Of a DNA stretch of 27,326 bases, positions 1-8,973 are shown in pieces. Numbering within the stretch: position 1 is the first letter of the stretch; every line of letters begins with the position of its first letter. The position numbers were made by a program, and so were the translations under genes. Under the pieces are notes generated by a model. That model saw only the letters and a list, made by a program, of their open reading frames with translations, was not told where the DNA came from and made no database searches. The DNA comes from Clostridia bacterium (lineage in GTDB: Bacteria > Bacillota_A > Clostridia > Oscillospirales > CAG-382): the NCBI GenBank assembly GCA_017517985.1, contig JAFWWX010000397.1:1-27326 (forward strand), written 5' to 3'.

Positions 1-820
1 CGCACCATACCTTGTATCCCTTCTGTGCATAAACAGCCGGAGGAATGAGCATTGCAAGGTTGGTCTTACCGCAAGCAGAGGGGAATGCAGCGGAGATATA
101 CTTGATTTCGCCGTTGGGGAATTCAACGCCGAGAATAAGCATATGTTCTGCGAACCAGTCCTCGTGCTTTCCGAGGTAAGAAGCGATTCTGAGTGCAAAG
201 CACTTCTTTCCGAGAAGAACGTTTCCGCCGTAACCGGAGTTAACGGACATAATTGTGTTGTCTTCGGGGAAGTGAACGATATATCTGTTTTCTTCGTCAA
301 TGTCAGCTCTTGCGTGAAGGCCCTTAATGAAGTCGCCTTCTTCGCCGATAGCGTCAAGTACGTTTGTACCAACTCTTGTCATAATGAGCATATTGAGTAC
401 AACGTAGATAGAGTCTGTAAGCTCAATACCATACTTTGCAAAGTCGGAACCTACAACACCCATAGAGTAAGGAATTACGTACATTGTTCTGCCCTTCATA
501 GAGCCCTTGTAGAGCTTGCCGAGCTTTTCGTACATTTCAGCGGGAGCCATCCAGTTGTTGGAAGCACCTGCATCTTCCTTCTTGGAAGTACAGATGTAGG
601 TTCTGCCTTCAACACGAGCTACGTCGTTGATTGCTGTTCTGTGGAGATAGCAGTTAGGGAGCTTTTCCTGGTTAAGCTTTATGATTTCGCCTGTTGCGCA
701 AGCTTCTGCTCTGAGAGCTTCAGCCTGAGCTTCTGTTCCGTCAATCCAAACAATTTTGTCAGGATTTGTCATAGCAGCCATTTCGTCAATCCAGGTAAGA
801 ATCTTCTTGTTGTTGGTCAT
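1..820 (-). CDS. pckG: Phosphoenolpyruvate carboxykinase (GTP), 5' part; runs off the window
   Basis: The enzyme interconverts oxaloacetate + GTP and phosphoenolpyruvate + GDP + CO2 in the cytosol. In anaerobic gut bacteria it often works in the carboxylating direction, but that is inference here. The first 273 residues are visible, starting MTNNKKILTWIDEM. The GTP-class nucleotide/P-loop signature FPSACGKTNLAM lies at about residues 246-257, and a substrate-binding NSGYGGNVLLGKKC stretch at about 194-207. The ATP-class enzyme instead has a GLSGTGKTTLS-type loop, so the GTP class is clear. The ATG at 818-820 is preceded by GAAAGGAAG at good spacing. The C-terminal half, with the rest of the active site, lies beyond position 1. 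Nothing odd is seen in the visible part. Confidence 0.95.
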   Translation of the reverse strand, partial: MTNNKKILTWIDEMAAMTNPDKIVWIDGTEAQAEALRAEACATGEIIKLNQEKLPNCYLHRTAINDVARVEGRTYICTSKKEDAGASNNWMAPAEMYEKLGKLYKGSMKGRTMYVIPYSMGVVGSDFAKYGIELTDSIYVVLNMLIMTRVGTNVLDAIGEEGDFIKGLHARADIDEENRYIVHFPEDNTIMSVNSGYGGNVLLGKKCFALRIASYLGKHEDWFAEHMLILGVEFPNGEIKYISAAFPSACGKTNLAMLIPPAVYAQKGYKVWC

Positions 821-1024
821 AATATTTCTTCCTTTCATAAATAATTACATTTTTACTTATCAATACTAGGAGTTGTTTCCAATCCTAAACCATTATAATT
901 ATATACAAAAAATTTGAATAATTATAGTACTATTGGAAAATATTTTGACAAAAAACTAACATATATATTGTGCAAAAATGCACGCCCAGTAAAACCGACA
1001 ACACAATTTCGCTGGCAACTTAAA
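821..1024 (-). promoter_or_regulatory. AT-rich leader/promoter region of pckG
   Basis: This gap lies between pckG and the terminator of the gene behind it, so it should hold the pckG promoter. The best minus-strand pair is TTGTCA (946-951) with TACTAT (924-929), spacer 16; TATAAT at 921-926 would need a 19-bp spacer. Other TATAAT-like boxes lie at 892-903. No box pair is convincing. No operator palindrome was seen. Confidence 0.3.
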
Positions 1025-1054
1025 AAATCGGGGAGACTTATCTCTCCCCGATTT
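1025..1054 (-). terminator. Rho-independent terminator of the cohesin-like/dockerin gene
   Basis: A perfect 12-bp stem (1025-1036 with 1043-1054, arm AAATCGGGGAGA) has a 6-nt loop and is followed on the minus strand by a T-run (ATTTTTTA). It lies about 65 bp past the stop codon at 1119 and separates that gene from the pckG promoter. Confidence 0.85.
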
Positions 1055-1118
1055 ACTTATACTGTTGAAATTAGGTTTATTTATCCTTATCCAACAATTA
1101 TTAGGCTGTAATTAACAA

Positions 1119-1829
1119 TCAGCTATTCAGCCACATCTGAAGTATAGCCGTTGCATCCATAAAGTCAACCCTGCCATCTTTGTTTACATCGCCCGCAACG
1201 CTCTGGTATTCTGTAAGAGTAATTGAGCCCATAAATGACTGGAGTGCCATAGTTGCATCTATAAAGTCAACAGTCTTATTTTCGTTAATGTCGCCGAGTA
1301 AAATAGTCTTTTCCACAACATCTGTCGTGCCGTTATTCTTTGTAACTGTTACAGTTTCGCCGGCAGCATTATATATTTCATCTATAATTTCAACGGCAAA
1401 AGCATTGTTCGCAGTAGCCTGCGCCGGAGCTTCAAAGCTTACACTAAAAAGCTCTCCCGACTCATTCTCAATATCATAAAGAGATGCTCCTACAAAGGTG
1501 ATTGTTCTGGAAGTCTCATCGTGATAGAAAGCATAGGTTTCACCTGCATAGCCTGCAAAATCAAGGTAGCACTTTTCCGATATTATTGCAGATACCGCGC
1601 TGCTGTCCTCAACATAAGTAAATCCCTCCGGATAGGTGAGCGTTACACCAAGAGTATTAAATCCGGTATTTGCCGAAAATTCAACAGTAGCGACAAACTC
1701 CTTACCAACCGCCACAGACTGTGGCACATCTACAGAAACAGTAATACCGTTTCCAGCGGCTGCAGCAGTAACGCAGAAGCAACCTACAAATATAATAACG
1801 CTTACTATAACACAAAACAGCTTTTTCAT
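1119..1829 (-). CDS. Small secreted protein: cohesin-like domain plus type I dockerin
   Basis: A 236-residue secreted protein. Residues 1-25 are a signal peptide (Lys-Lys, hydrophobic core, AAAA end). Residues ~29-163 form a beta-rich domain with the look of the cohesin/CBM fold (VDVPQSVAVGKEF, then alternating strands); this assignment is weaker. The C-terminal ~58 residues are a clear type I dockerin: two calcium-loop plus helix repeats, GDINENKTVDFIDATMALQ and GDVNKDGRVDFMDATAILQ, with Asp/Asn at calcium positions and the DFxDA turn. Dockerins bind cohesins and so attach a protein to a scaffold. The start is taken at 1829 because GGAAG sits just before it; the ATG 21 bp upstream (1850) has no ribosome site. 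A protein with both a cohesin-like and a dockerin domain could be an adaptor. No catalytic domain is visible. Confidence 0.85.
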   Translation of the reverse strand: MKKLFCVIVSVIIFVGCFCVTAAAAGNGITVSVDVPQSVAVGKEFVATVEFSANTGFNTLGVTLTYPEGFTYVEDSSAVSAIISEKCYLDFAGYAGETYAFYHDETSRTITFVGASLYDIENESGELFSVSFEAPAQATANNAFAVEIIDEIYNAAGETVTVTKNNGTTDVVEKTILLGDINENKTVDFIDATMALQSFMGSITLTEYQSVAGDVNKDGRVDFMDATAILQMWLNS

Positions 1830-1914
1830 CTTTCTTCCATTCCTTTCCATAAAAAGGTTTGATATATTCTAAATATTTGGCGAATATTATCTAGTTAAAC
1901 ATATAACTACTTTT

Positions 1915-1943
1915 ATTATACATTACTTTCTCAATAAAATCAA
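1915..1943 (-). promoter_or_regulatory. Sigma-A type promoter of the cohesin-like/dockerin gene
   Basis: Minus-strand -35 TTGATT (1938-1943), 17-bp spacer, -10 TATAAT (1915-1920). It lies about 85 bp upstream of the chosen start at 1829, so the gene is probably its own unit although it follows the GLUG/dockerin gene in the same direction. Confidence 0.65.
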
Positions 1944-2023
1944 GAGGTTTATGGAATTTTATAATATTTCTCCCAGGTTTTACAAAACGCAAAAGAAAAT
2001 CACTCAATTACATATAGCCGAAC

Positions 2024-3445
2024 CTACGACCCAATACTCGCACCCTTGCCTCTAAGATACCTCATAAAAGCATTAAGGTCAGAAATGCTGTACTCATCGT
2101 CACCGTCAAAATCAATGTTGGACATTTTAAAATTCTGCACACTCTTTTTATTTATAAAAATCTCAAGAGTATCAATTAAATCCTGGGCGGTAACCCGGCC
2201 CGTACCATCAGAGTCACCAAATACATTCAAGAAAGGAGCTACAACACCGGTCGCTCCACTCCAGACCTTTGAAAAATCAAAGTTTTTAAAATTATCCGAA
2301 TCAAACATACCATCCGTTGTCAGAAGTCTGCTTGTGCCGGAGTTTACAGTACCATTTGATACGCCACACAAATCTTCTGCGCTATTATCACTGACAACAC
2401 TGTTTATAATATCAATAATAACATTTTTATCTTCATGGTTATCAGGACCTGCAATACCGGTAATACCACCAAGACTTTCTTTGGTGGAGGTAATTTTACC
2501 GGAGTTAATACAGTTTTGCAACAGAAGTGCAATTTTTCTACCGTTTAGGTCTGAAGTAAAGTCCTCTGTTGACCCGACAATACCACCGGTACCTTTATCA
2601 CCGCTAATATTCCCTGTATTAATACAATCAAGAAATTTTACAGCATAATTTCCGTCGTCCTTATATACTACACCATAAGCTGAGGCAAGACCTGCAATAC
2701 CGCCCACACTGCTTTTGGTTGAAGAAACCGCACCATCAAAGGAGCAGTACTGAACAATTGCCTTTTTTGTATAGCTCTCAAGCTGTCCGACAATACCGCC
2801 CACGTTGATTGATCCATTAACAACACAGTTTTCAGCTTTGCAACCGCTTATGTACACTGTGGAGGAAGATGCTCTTGAATGACCTACAAAAACGCCGGTA
2901 TTTTTCCCTCCGTTGACATATGAGTACTTTATACCAAGGTTTTTAATCTGCCCATTGTATAAATACCCAAACAGTCCAGTGTCATTATTATCCGAATCAA
3001 CATACATACCGTAAATATCGTAATGTCCGCCGTCAAAATAGCCAGCAAAGCCTTTTATTATATAATTTACCGTAGCACCGCCGGGCGACCACTCATTTTC
3101 CGGTGGCTGTGTTTCCCACTCATAGAAATCTGTAATGTCATTAAGTACAATATCATTTGTCATTCTATAATATTTACCTGCGGTATTCTGATATGTTTCA
3201 GAAACCGTGTCATTTATATTCTTGGAGAGCAGTGCAAGATGTGAACCGTCAGAAACAAGGTACGGACTTTCCTTTGTCCCATCACCACCGGCAAAGGAGT
3301 CGGCAACAGTTCCATCCCAAACCGGAAGATTTGGTATATAGTCAACAGTTTTTTCCGCCTCTTTGGCAAAAGAAACAAAAGATGCGGATATGAGAATCAG
3401 CAAAAAAACTATTGCTGACCTTATCAGCCTTTTAATTCCGACCAT
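2024..3445 (-). CDS. Secreted GLUG-repeat protein with C-terminal dockerin
   Basis: A 473-residue secreted protein. Residues 1-27 are a signal peptide (VGIKRLIRS, then a long hydrophobic run). Residues ~40-100 contain the FAGGDGTKESPYLVSD-type motif common ahead of GLUG repeats. Residues ~155-335 carry spaced GLUG-like motifs (TGLFGYL, VGGIVGQL, VGGIAGLA, TGGIVGST, LGGITGIA), typical of adhesin or parallel beta-helix surface proteins. Residues ~409-466 form a dockerin-like pair: FGDSDGTGRVTAQDLIDTLE and IDFDGDDEYSISDLNAFMR. The start at 3443-3445 has an excellent GGGGGAGG site; the open frame extends 48 codons upstream but that region contains the promoter. Probable role: dockerin-attached adhesin or binding protein. 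No enzyme motif is seen. No clear terminator follows the stop. Confidence 0.85.
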   Translation of the reverse strand: MVGIKRLIRSAIVFLLILISASFVSFAKEAEKTVDYIPNLPVWDGTVADSFAGGDGTKESPYLVSDGSHLALLSKNINDTVSETYQNTAGKYYRMTNDIVLNDITDFYEWETQPPENEWSPGGATVNYIIKGFAGYFDGGHYDIYGMYVDSDNNDTGLFGYLYNGQIKNLGIKYSYVNGGKNTGVFVGHSRASSSTVYISGCKAENCVVNGSINVGGIVGQLESYTKKAIVQYCSFDGAVSSTKSSVGGIAGLASAYGVVYKDDGNYAVKFLDCINTGNISGDKGTGGIVGSTEDFTSDLNGRKIALLLQNCINSGKITSTKESLGGITGIAGPDNHEDKNVIIDIINSVVSDNSAEDLCGVSNGTVNSGTSRLLTTDGMFDSDNFKNFDFSKVWSGATGVVAPFLNVFGDSDGTGRVTAQDLIDTLEIFINKKSVQNFKMSNIDFDGDDEYSISDLNAFMRYLRGKGASIGS

Positions 3446-3536
3446 ATTTTCCTCCCCCTCTTGTTTTTCTGCAACGCATCCCGAAATTGAACCAATTTTA
3501 TCAAATTGGGAAAACACGCAATGTATATACACTTTA

Positions 3537-3565
3537 ATTATAACAGTATTCGACCTTATTGTCAA
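3537..3565 (-). promoter_or_regulatory. Consensus sigma-A promoter of the GLUG/dockerin gene
   Basis: Minus-strand TTGACA (3560-3565), 17-bp spacer, TATAAT (3537-3542): both boxes match consensus exactly. The leader is about 85 nt. It lies inside the longer open frame, which supports the internal start at 3445. Confidence 0.85.
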
Positions 3566-3630
3566 TCTATTTCTTTTTGGTTTTTGCAAAATAAAAAACG
3601 CAACCCTTTTCGGATGGCGTCCACTTATAC

Positions 3631-3664
3631 AAAGAACCCCTCGGCTGTTACACCGAGGGGCTTT
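3631..3664 (-). terminator. Terminator of the S-layer gene
   Basis: Stem CCCCTCGG (3637-3644) with CCGAGGGG (3653-3660), extended by AAAG/CTTT at the base and followed on the minus strand by TTCTTTGT. It lies 33 bp past the stop of the SLH gene and upstream of the next promoter. Confidence 0.8.
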
Positions 3665-3696
3665 GAATTATTCGATTAATTAATCTTTATTAGAGA

Positions 3697-6600
3697 TTAG
3701 TCACGAACGATTACAGCAAAGTTGATGTTGTATACAGTTTCATCATCATCAGAAGCCTTAACGTCTTCTTCGATGCAGAGGAATACTCTGAGAGCGTTTG
3801 TCTTTTCGCTAAGATATCTGTATGTCTTGGATGTAGAACCAAGGATAGATGCATCAACTGTCTGGATTGTTTCAGCGGAGAGGTCGAGGAAGGATACAGC
3901 TGTATCATCAGTTACCTTGAGGATATCGCTGTTGCCCTCAACTTCAAGGAAGCCTGTTGTTTCGTCGTATTCAACAACTTCTACCCAACCGAGGTCTGTG
4001 AGGGTTTCAAATGTGTCATCAACGTCGTAAACTTCACCGTCTACCTTGCTCATTGCAACGGAACCAGCTGCTTCGCCGCTATTGTCGATGTAACCTTCTG
4101 TTGTAAGACCAACGATATCACCAGCTACGAAAGGTGTGTTGTCATCTGTTTCAGCAGCTTCGATGCTGGATTCTGTAGCTCCTGTGAAGGGGTTAAATAC
4201 ATCGTAGATGTAGAGAGAACCGTCTTCTGTGTTGATTCTGGAGTAACCCTTAACGATTCTAACGTCAGCAACTTCACCGGGATCGCCTGTGAGCTCTGTG
4301 TTGAGTTCGCCGTAGAATACTACGAGGTTTTCAGAGTTTCTGGAGCTTGTGTTGTTCATAAGAACGTAGGATACGTTTGTGAATGTGTGGTTTTCGTTGA
4401 TGTTGGGAAGGTTGTCAGCACCGTAAAGTGTTACAACTGTATCGCCGTTTTCGTCAAGGGACTTGATGATGATCTGTGTGTAATCCTTAACGTATACGCC
4501 ACGGAGACCGTTTACATTAGCGTCTGCATCAGCATCTTCGATAACGTAGAGGTTGCCGGACTTCTTTGTGAGCTTAGCAGAAACGCCTGTCTGTCTGTAT
4601 TCGTTAGCTGCTTCTTCTCTGTCAGCGAGACCTGCAAATGCTGTATCATCAGCGTACTTGCCGAAGTCAACGAGCTGGAAGTAGTAAGCACCGTTCTTGT
4701 CAGACTTACCTGTAGCGAGCTTGCCTACATAGTCAGAGAAATCATATGTTTCAGAATCGAGGTCGTATGTTGCGGGAGTTTCAACGAAGCGGTCGCCGTC
4801 AACGTCCTTATCTTCAGCGATCTTCTTAGCCTTAACAGCCTTGATTTCGCCGCCGTTGTAGATTTCGATGTAGTCAGCCTTTTCAAGCTTGCCATCGATC
4901 ATTGTTGTTGTTGTTGTAACGTCTGCGTCGAGTACAACTACCCAGTTTTCGTTAACGTTGATTGCGGATTCAAGACCCTTAACGTATACGAGCTTGCCGT
5001 TAGCTGCGAAGAAGTATGTTGCTTCTGCGTCGAAGTTAACATCTGCTTCTGCATCAACAGCTGCGAGACCTGTAGCACCGTTAACAACTACAGCCTGAGC
5101 ATCCTTGTAGTAAATCTTTTCGCCTGTAGCGAGAGCGAAGTACTTGCTTGCCTGAGATGTGATGGAAGCGTCCTTACCTGTAAGAACTTCTGCAACCTTT
5201 ACATAGTTAGCAGCAGCGTTAACGTATGCAAGAACGATGTCCTTGTCTTCAGCTTCAGCGCCTTCAACGATGGACTTGTCTGTGTAGATAACAACATTTG
5301 CAACAGCGTCTGTAGCGTCGAAAGTATCTACTTCATCGTACATTCTGCTGTCTTCTTCAGTTTCGATTGTACCTACTGTGTAGTTCTTAACGAAGAGGTA
5401 GTCGGGCTTGCCGTTACCGTCACAGTCATATACATCGATTTCACCGAGACCGCCGTAGTATACCTGAGAGAGGTATCCGTTGTAATCAAGTGCCCAACCG
5501 TCTACATCATCATAAGTAGCACCGATGAGAGAGTCGTCCATATCCTGAGCGTCAAGAACATAGCTGAAGTTAACATCTACAACGTCTTCTTCAACATCTC
5601 TGCCATCATCAAATTCACCGAGAGTGATGAACTGTGCATTGTACTTCTGTGTATCCTGATCCTTAGCGAAAGAATAGGGAGCGTCAAAGAGATATGTTAC
5701 AGTGTCACCAAGTGTGAGCTTACCGCTAATCATCTTGTATTCCTTGTCTTCGCCGTCATAGTACTTTTCAGCTGCTGTGCCGGAAACTGTGCCGAACTTA
5801 ACGTCTTCAAAGCTTACTGTTTCCTTTGTACCTGTAGCTGTAGCACCAAATACTTCGTATTCGCCGTCAACTTCCTTAACGAACATAACGATGTCAGAGA
5901 GGAAGTAGTCATCAGCCTTGCCTTCGAGACCGAGAGCTGCAAATTCAACCTGGCCGAGGGAAGGAATGTCTGTTTCGTAGTCTGCGTAGTCGATTACGTA
6001 GTCTGCAGAAAGTGTGAGCATTTCTACGTCTTCATCAGGCATTTCATTGCCTTCGAAGCTGTAGTTAGGAGTAGCAACTACTCTCTGGCTAACCTTTTCT
6101 ACTTCAAAGATCTTTTCAGCAACTGTCTTGTGGTATTCAACAGGAACCTGGCCGTTGGATACGATGTGGGGGTTGCCCTGAGAGTCTTCAACTTCGATCC
6201 AAGTAGATTCGTACTTGATTTCTACTTCAGCTGTTTCAGCATAGAACATATTAGCAAGGATGATTGCGAGATCGCCTCTTGTAAGTGTGTCTGTGTAGCC
6301 GAGTGTAGCGGGAAGATCAGCATCGAGTTCGAGTTCTTCAGCCTTGGAGATGTAGCCGATCGGGTAAGCGAGTGTGCCGTCGTCATAACCGAGTGCACGA
6401 ACGATCATTGTGTAAGCATCCTGAAGTGTGATGCCACCCTTAGGATTGAATGTTGTGTCGCTTGTTCCCTTGATGATGCCCTGGCTGTTAGCCCAAGAAA
6501 TCATAAAGAAGAATGTGGGATCTTCGAGGTCCACGAAAGTAGTGTTGTTAGTGCCACCTTCAACGGTCTTGCCTGCCTTCATCATTCTGTAGATGAATGC

Positions 6601-6810
6601 TGCCATCTGTTCTCTTGTTACGTTGTTAGCTGTACCGAATTCTGTTTCGGAAACACCCTTTGTAACGTTGAGAGCCGCGAGGAGTTCAACTGCATCTGTG
6701 AGAGCTTCGTTGGAAGCGTCAACGTCAGCGAACTTTGCTGCGGATGCACTTGTAGCGATTGCGCTTACAGAAAGAAGAGCTGCTACTACGAGTGAAAGGA
6801 ACTTTTTCAT
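3697..6810 (-). CDS. Large S-layer protein with three N-terminal SLH domains
   Basis: A 1037-residue exported, very acidic protein. Residues 1-24 are a signal peptide ending SASA. Three SLH domains follow at about 26-80 (KFADVDAS...GVSETEFG...NVTREQMAAFIYRM), 91-145 (TFVDLEDP...IIKGTSDTTFNP) and 146-195. SLH domains bind pyruvylated secondary wall polymer and hold the protein on the cell wall. The remaining ~840 residues (Asp/Glu/Val/Thr/Tyr-rich, few Cys) match no family I recognise, which is usual for S-layer assembly regions. A perfect AGGAGG (6819-6824) precedes the start, and a promoter and terminator bracket it as a single-gene unit. Size, acidity and expression signals suggest the main S-layer protein; this is inference. 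The opposite strand is open for a long stretch, which is a codon-bias shadow. Confidence 0.9.
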   Translation of the reverse strand: MKKFLSLVVAALLSVSAIATSASAAKFADVDASNEALTDAVELLAALNVTKGVSETEFGTANNVTREQMAAFIYRMMKAGKTVEGGTNNTTFVDLEDPTFFFMISWANSQGIIKGTSDTTFNPKGGITLQDAYTMIVRALGYDDGTLAYPIGYISKAEELELDADLPATLGYTDTLTRGDLAIILANMFYAETAEVEIKYESTWIEVEDSQGNPHIVSNGQVPVEYHKTVAEKIFEVEKVSQRVVATPNYSFEGNEMPDEDVEMLTLSADYVIDYADYETDIPSLGQVEFAALGLEGKADDYFLSDIVMFVKEVDGEYEVFGATATGTKETVSFEDVKFGTVSGTAAEKYYDGEDKEYKMISGKLTLGDTVTYLFDAPYSFAKDQDTQKYNAQFITLGEFDDGRDVEEDVVDVNFSYVLDAQDMDDSLIGATYDDVDGWALDYNGYLSQVYYGGLGEIDVYDCDGNGKPDYLFVKNYTVGTIETEEDSRMYDEVDTFDATDAVANVVIYTDKSIVEGAEAEDKDIVLAYVNAAANYVKVAEVLTGKDASITSQASKYFALATGEKIYYKDAQAVVVNGATGLAAVDAEADVNFDAEATYFFAANGKLVYVKGLESAINVNENWVVVLDADVTTTTTMIDGKLEKADYIEIYNGGEIKAVKAKKIAEDKDVDGDRFVETPATYDLDSETYDFSDYVGKLATGKSDKNGAYYFQLVDFGKYADDTAFAGLADREEAANEYRQTGVSAKLTKKSGNLYVIEDADADANVNGLRGVYVKDYTQIIIKSLDENGDTVVTLYGADNLPNINENHTFTNVSYVLMNNTSSRNSENLVVFYGELNTELTGDPGEVADVRIVKGYSRINTEDGSLYIYDVFNPFTGATESSIEAAETDDNTPFVAGDIVGLTTEGYIDNSGEAAGSVAMSKVDGEVYDVDDTFETLTDLGWVEVVEYDETTGFLEVEGNSDILKVTDDTAVSFLDLSAETIQTVDASILGSTSKTYRYLSEKTNALRVFLCIEEDVKASDDDETVYNINFAVIVRD

Positions 6811-6864
6811 TGAGTTTTCCTCCTAAAATAATATGATTTAGCAAATCTTACTTTGCTTGACTAT

Positions 6865-6893
6865 ACTATACTACACCTTTTTAAAAAAATCAA
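6865..6893 (-). promoter_or_regulatory. Proximal promoter of the S-layer gene
   Basis: Minus-strand TTGATT (6888-6893), 17-bp spacer made largely of a T5A5 run, then TATAGT (6865-6870). This gives a leader of about 48 nt ending in AGGAGG. Confidence 0.65.
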
Positions 6894-7063
6894 TAGGTTT
6901 TGGGTGATTGTAACTTAACTGTAACTTAAGTAACATTTCCGGTGAATAATATGTCTGGTTTTGGGGAACAGCTTAAAATTATCATAAATTATATATATAA
7001 TATAATAGGAAGAGTTTTTAATTGAGTCAAATTCAAAATTCTGTGTTGTTTTGCAAAGTCTTT

Positions 7064-7091
7064 ATTTTATATTACCGTTCGCCGTTGTCAA
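7064..7091 (-). promoter_or_regulatory. Possible distal promoter in the 337-bp gap upstream of the S-layer gene
   Basis: Minus-strand TTGACA (7086-7091), 16-bp spacer, TAAAAT (7064-7069). If used, the S-layer transcript would have a leader of about 250 nt through an AT-rich stretch (6900-7060) in which I see no gene. Tandem promoters and long leaders are known for S-layer genes of other bacteria. Confidence 0.4.
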
Positions 7092-7109
7092 ATATATAAT
7101 TTTACAGCA

Positions 7110-7135
7110 CAGAGGGCGGATTTCTCCGCCCTCTG
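7110..7135 (-). terminator. Terminator hairpin of the AMP-forming ligase gene
   Basis: A perfect 11-bp GC-rich stem (7110-7120 with 7125-7135) with loop TTTC lies 13 bp past the ligase stop codon. The minus-strand tail is only moderately T-rich (TGCTGTAAAATTATA). Confidence 0.65.
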
Positions 7136-7147
7136 ATTTTAACTTAA

Positions 7148-8782
7148 TTACATTTCGTTCTGCTTCGCAACGAGATTGATACCCGCATACTTTTCACGAA
7201 GCTTAGGCTTTTCAATCTTGCCGGTGGGATTTCTCGGTATTTCCTCGAAGATGTACTTCTTGGGTCTCTTGTACTTGGGAAGTGTCATACAGAAGTCAAC
7301 AATTTCTTCCTCTGTGAGAGTAAATCCGTCTTTGGTTTCAATAACCGCAAGCGGAATCTCGCCAAGTCTTGCATCCGCAATACCTATAACCGCACAGTCT
7401 TTTACACAGTCGTGCTTTCTTATAAAGTTCTCTATCTGTACGGGGTAAAGATTTTCACCGCCGGAGATTATAACATCTTTCTTTCTGTCAACAAGCCAGA
7501 TAAATCCGTCTTCGTCTTCCATTGCCATATCGCCCGTGTAGAGCCATTCGCCGTGGAGAACCTCGTTTGTCGCCGCCTCGTCCTTGTAATAGCAGGACAT
7601 AACACCGGGGCCCTTAACCGCAAGCTCGCCGACCTCGCCTCTTTCAACGGTATTTTCGTCCTCGTCAATAATCTTGATTTCCCAGCCGTAGCCCGCCTTG
7701 CCGATTGCGCCTACCTTGTGTATATTTTCAACGCCAAGATGTACACAGCCGGGGCCGATGGACTCGGAAAGTCCGTAGTTTGTATCATACTGGTGATTGG
7801 GGAAAACAGAAAGCCATCTCTTTATAAGTGACGGAGGAACAGGCTGCGCACCGATGTGCATAAGACGCCACTGGGAGAGCTTGTATTCAGAAAGGTCAAT
7901 ATCGCCCCTCTCGATGCTGTCCAGAATATCCTGCGCCCACGGCACAAGAAGCCATACGATAGTACAGCCCTCATCGGAGGCAGTCTTTATTATCCATTCC
8001 GGCTTTGTACCTTTGAGAAGTACAGCCTTACCGCCGGAAAGAAGTGAGCCGAACCAGTGCATCTTCGCACCTGTATGATAAAGGGGAGGAATACAAAGGA
8101 ATACATCGTCTTTGGTCTGTCCGTGATGTGCCTGTTCACATCTACAGGAGTGCATAAGACTCTCGTGATTATGAATAATCGCCTTGGGGAAGCCGGTAGT
8201 GCCGGAGGAGAAGTATATTGCCGCATCGTCAGAGTCGGATATTTCAACATCCGGTGCGTGGGATGAGCAGTATGTAATAAGTGTATGATAGCTGTCCGCA
8301 AAGGTCGGGCAGTCCTCACCAACATAGAATATCTGCTTTACCTGCGGTATTCTGTCAACTATTTCCTCGATTCGTCCAATAAACTCAGGGCCAAAAACAA
8401 GCGCCGAACAATCAGCCTTGGAAAGACAATACTTGATTTCCTCGCCGGTGTATCTGAAGTTGAGGGGAACAGCCAGCGCTCCGCACTTGAGAATACCGAA
8501 ATATATAGGAAGCCACTCAATAGAGTTCATAAGGAGAATCGCAACATGGTCGCCTTTCTTTATTCCTCTTGTCAGAAGAAGATTTGCAAAACGGTTTGCC
8601 GCTCTGTCAAAGGCTCCCCAGGTGATTTCGCGTCTAAAAGGCTCGCCGGGAATAGGCTGCATAAGGCTGTAGTCCTTCCAGGTAAGACGGCTTGACGCCT
8701 CAAACTGAGGGTTGATTTCAACAAGAGCAGTACTATCCTTTTGTTCTCTTGCGTTTTTTTCTAAGAATTGTGTTATTGGCAT
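7148..8782 (-). CDS. AMP-forming acyl-CoA synthetase/ligase family protein
   Basis: A 544-residue class I adenylate-forming enzyme: acid + ATP gives acyl-AMP, then acyl-CoA. Family motifs are in order: A3 P-loop YFSSGTTGFPKA (190-201), A5 NYGLSES (335-341), A7 YTGDM (415-419), A8 DRKKDVIISGGENLYP (432-447), and A10 NPTGKIEK with catalytic Lys522. Length is normal for the FadD/CaiC-like group. The substrate cannot be read from sequence: fatty acid, aromatic acid, carnitine-like or bile-acid CoA ligases all belong here. GAAAGGAAA sits upstream of the ATG at 8780-8782. It lies downstream of the symporter gene in the same direction, but a 450-bp repeat-bearing gap separates them. No clear promoter was found just upstream. 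Confidence 0.85.
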   Translation of the reverse strand: MPITQFLEKNAREQKDSTALVEINPQFEASSRLTWKDYSLMQPIPGEPFRREITWGAFDRAANRFANLLLTRGIKKGDHVAILLMNSIEWLPIYFGILKCGALAVPLNFRYTGEEIKYCLSKADCSALVFGPEFIGRIEEIVDRIPQVKQIFYVGEDCPTFADSYHTLITYCSSHAPDVEISDSDDAAIYFSSGTTGFPKAIIHNHESLMHSCRCEQAHHGQTKDDVFLCIPPLYHTGAKMHWFGSLLSGGKAVLLKGTKPEWIIKTASDEGCTIVWLLVPWAQDILDSIERGDIDLSEYKLSQWRLMHIGAQPVPPSLIKRWLSVFPNHQYDTNYGLSESIGPGCVHLGVENIHKVGAIGKAGYGWEIKIIDEDENTVERGEVGELAVKGPGVMSCYYKDEAATNEVLHGEWLYTGDMAMEDEDGFIWLVDRKKDVIISGGENLYPVQIENFIRKHDCVKDCAVIGIADARLGEIPLAVIETKDGFTLTEEEIVDFCMTLPKYKRPKKYIFEEIPRNPTGKIEKPKLREKYAGINLVAKQNEM

Positions 8783-8973
8783 TTTTGTATTTCCTTTCAG
8801 AATGTAATTAAAGCATTATGTTTAAGGTAAAGTGTATTGTAGGGCGAGAAAGCTCTGTGCCAGCACCTCGAAACAGATTCTTGATTTCTTCGTAGGGGCG
8901 GATAGCATCCGCCCGATATGTAACGCCCTCTTGTTTTGTTTTTCTCCTCAATTCCGAATTCCGAAATCTCTTT

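Noticed and set aside
143..844. 233-codon plus-strand frame over pckG
   Set aside because: The minus strand encodes conserved PEP carboxykinase over the same region; the plus frame is a shadow.
4387..6795. 802-codon open frame on the plus strand, opposite the S-layer gene
   Set aside because: It is the reverse complement of a strongly codon-biased gene, has no ribosome site, and its product is full of Cys/Val/Phe runs with no domain. The minus-strand gene has signal peptide, SLH domains, promoter and terminator.
1915..6893. Shared -35 context (CCTCTTGATT and CCTATTGATT) upstream of two surface-protein genes as a special regulon motif
   Set aside because: Two instances of a near-consensus -35 box are too few; the GLUG/dockerin promoter between them does not share it.
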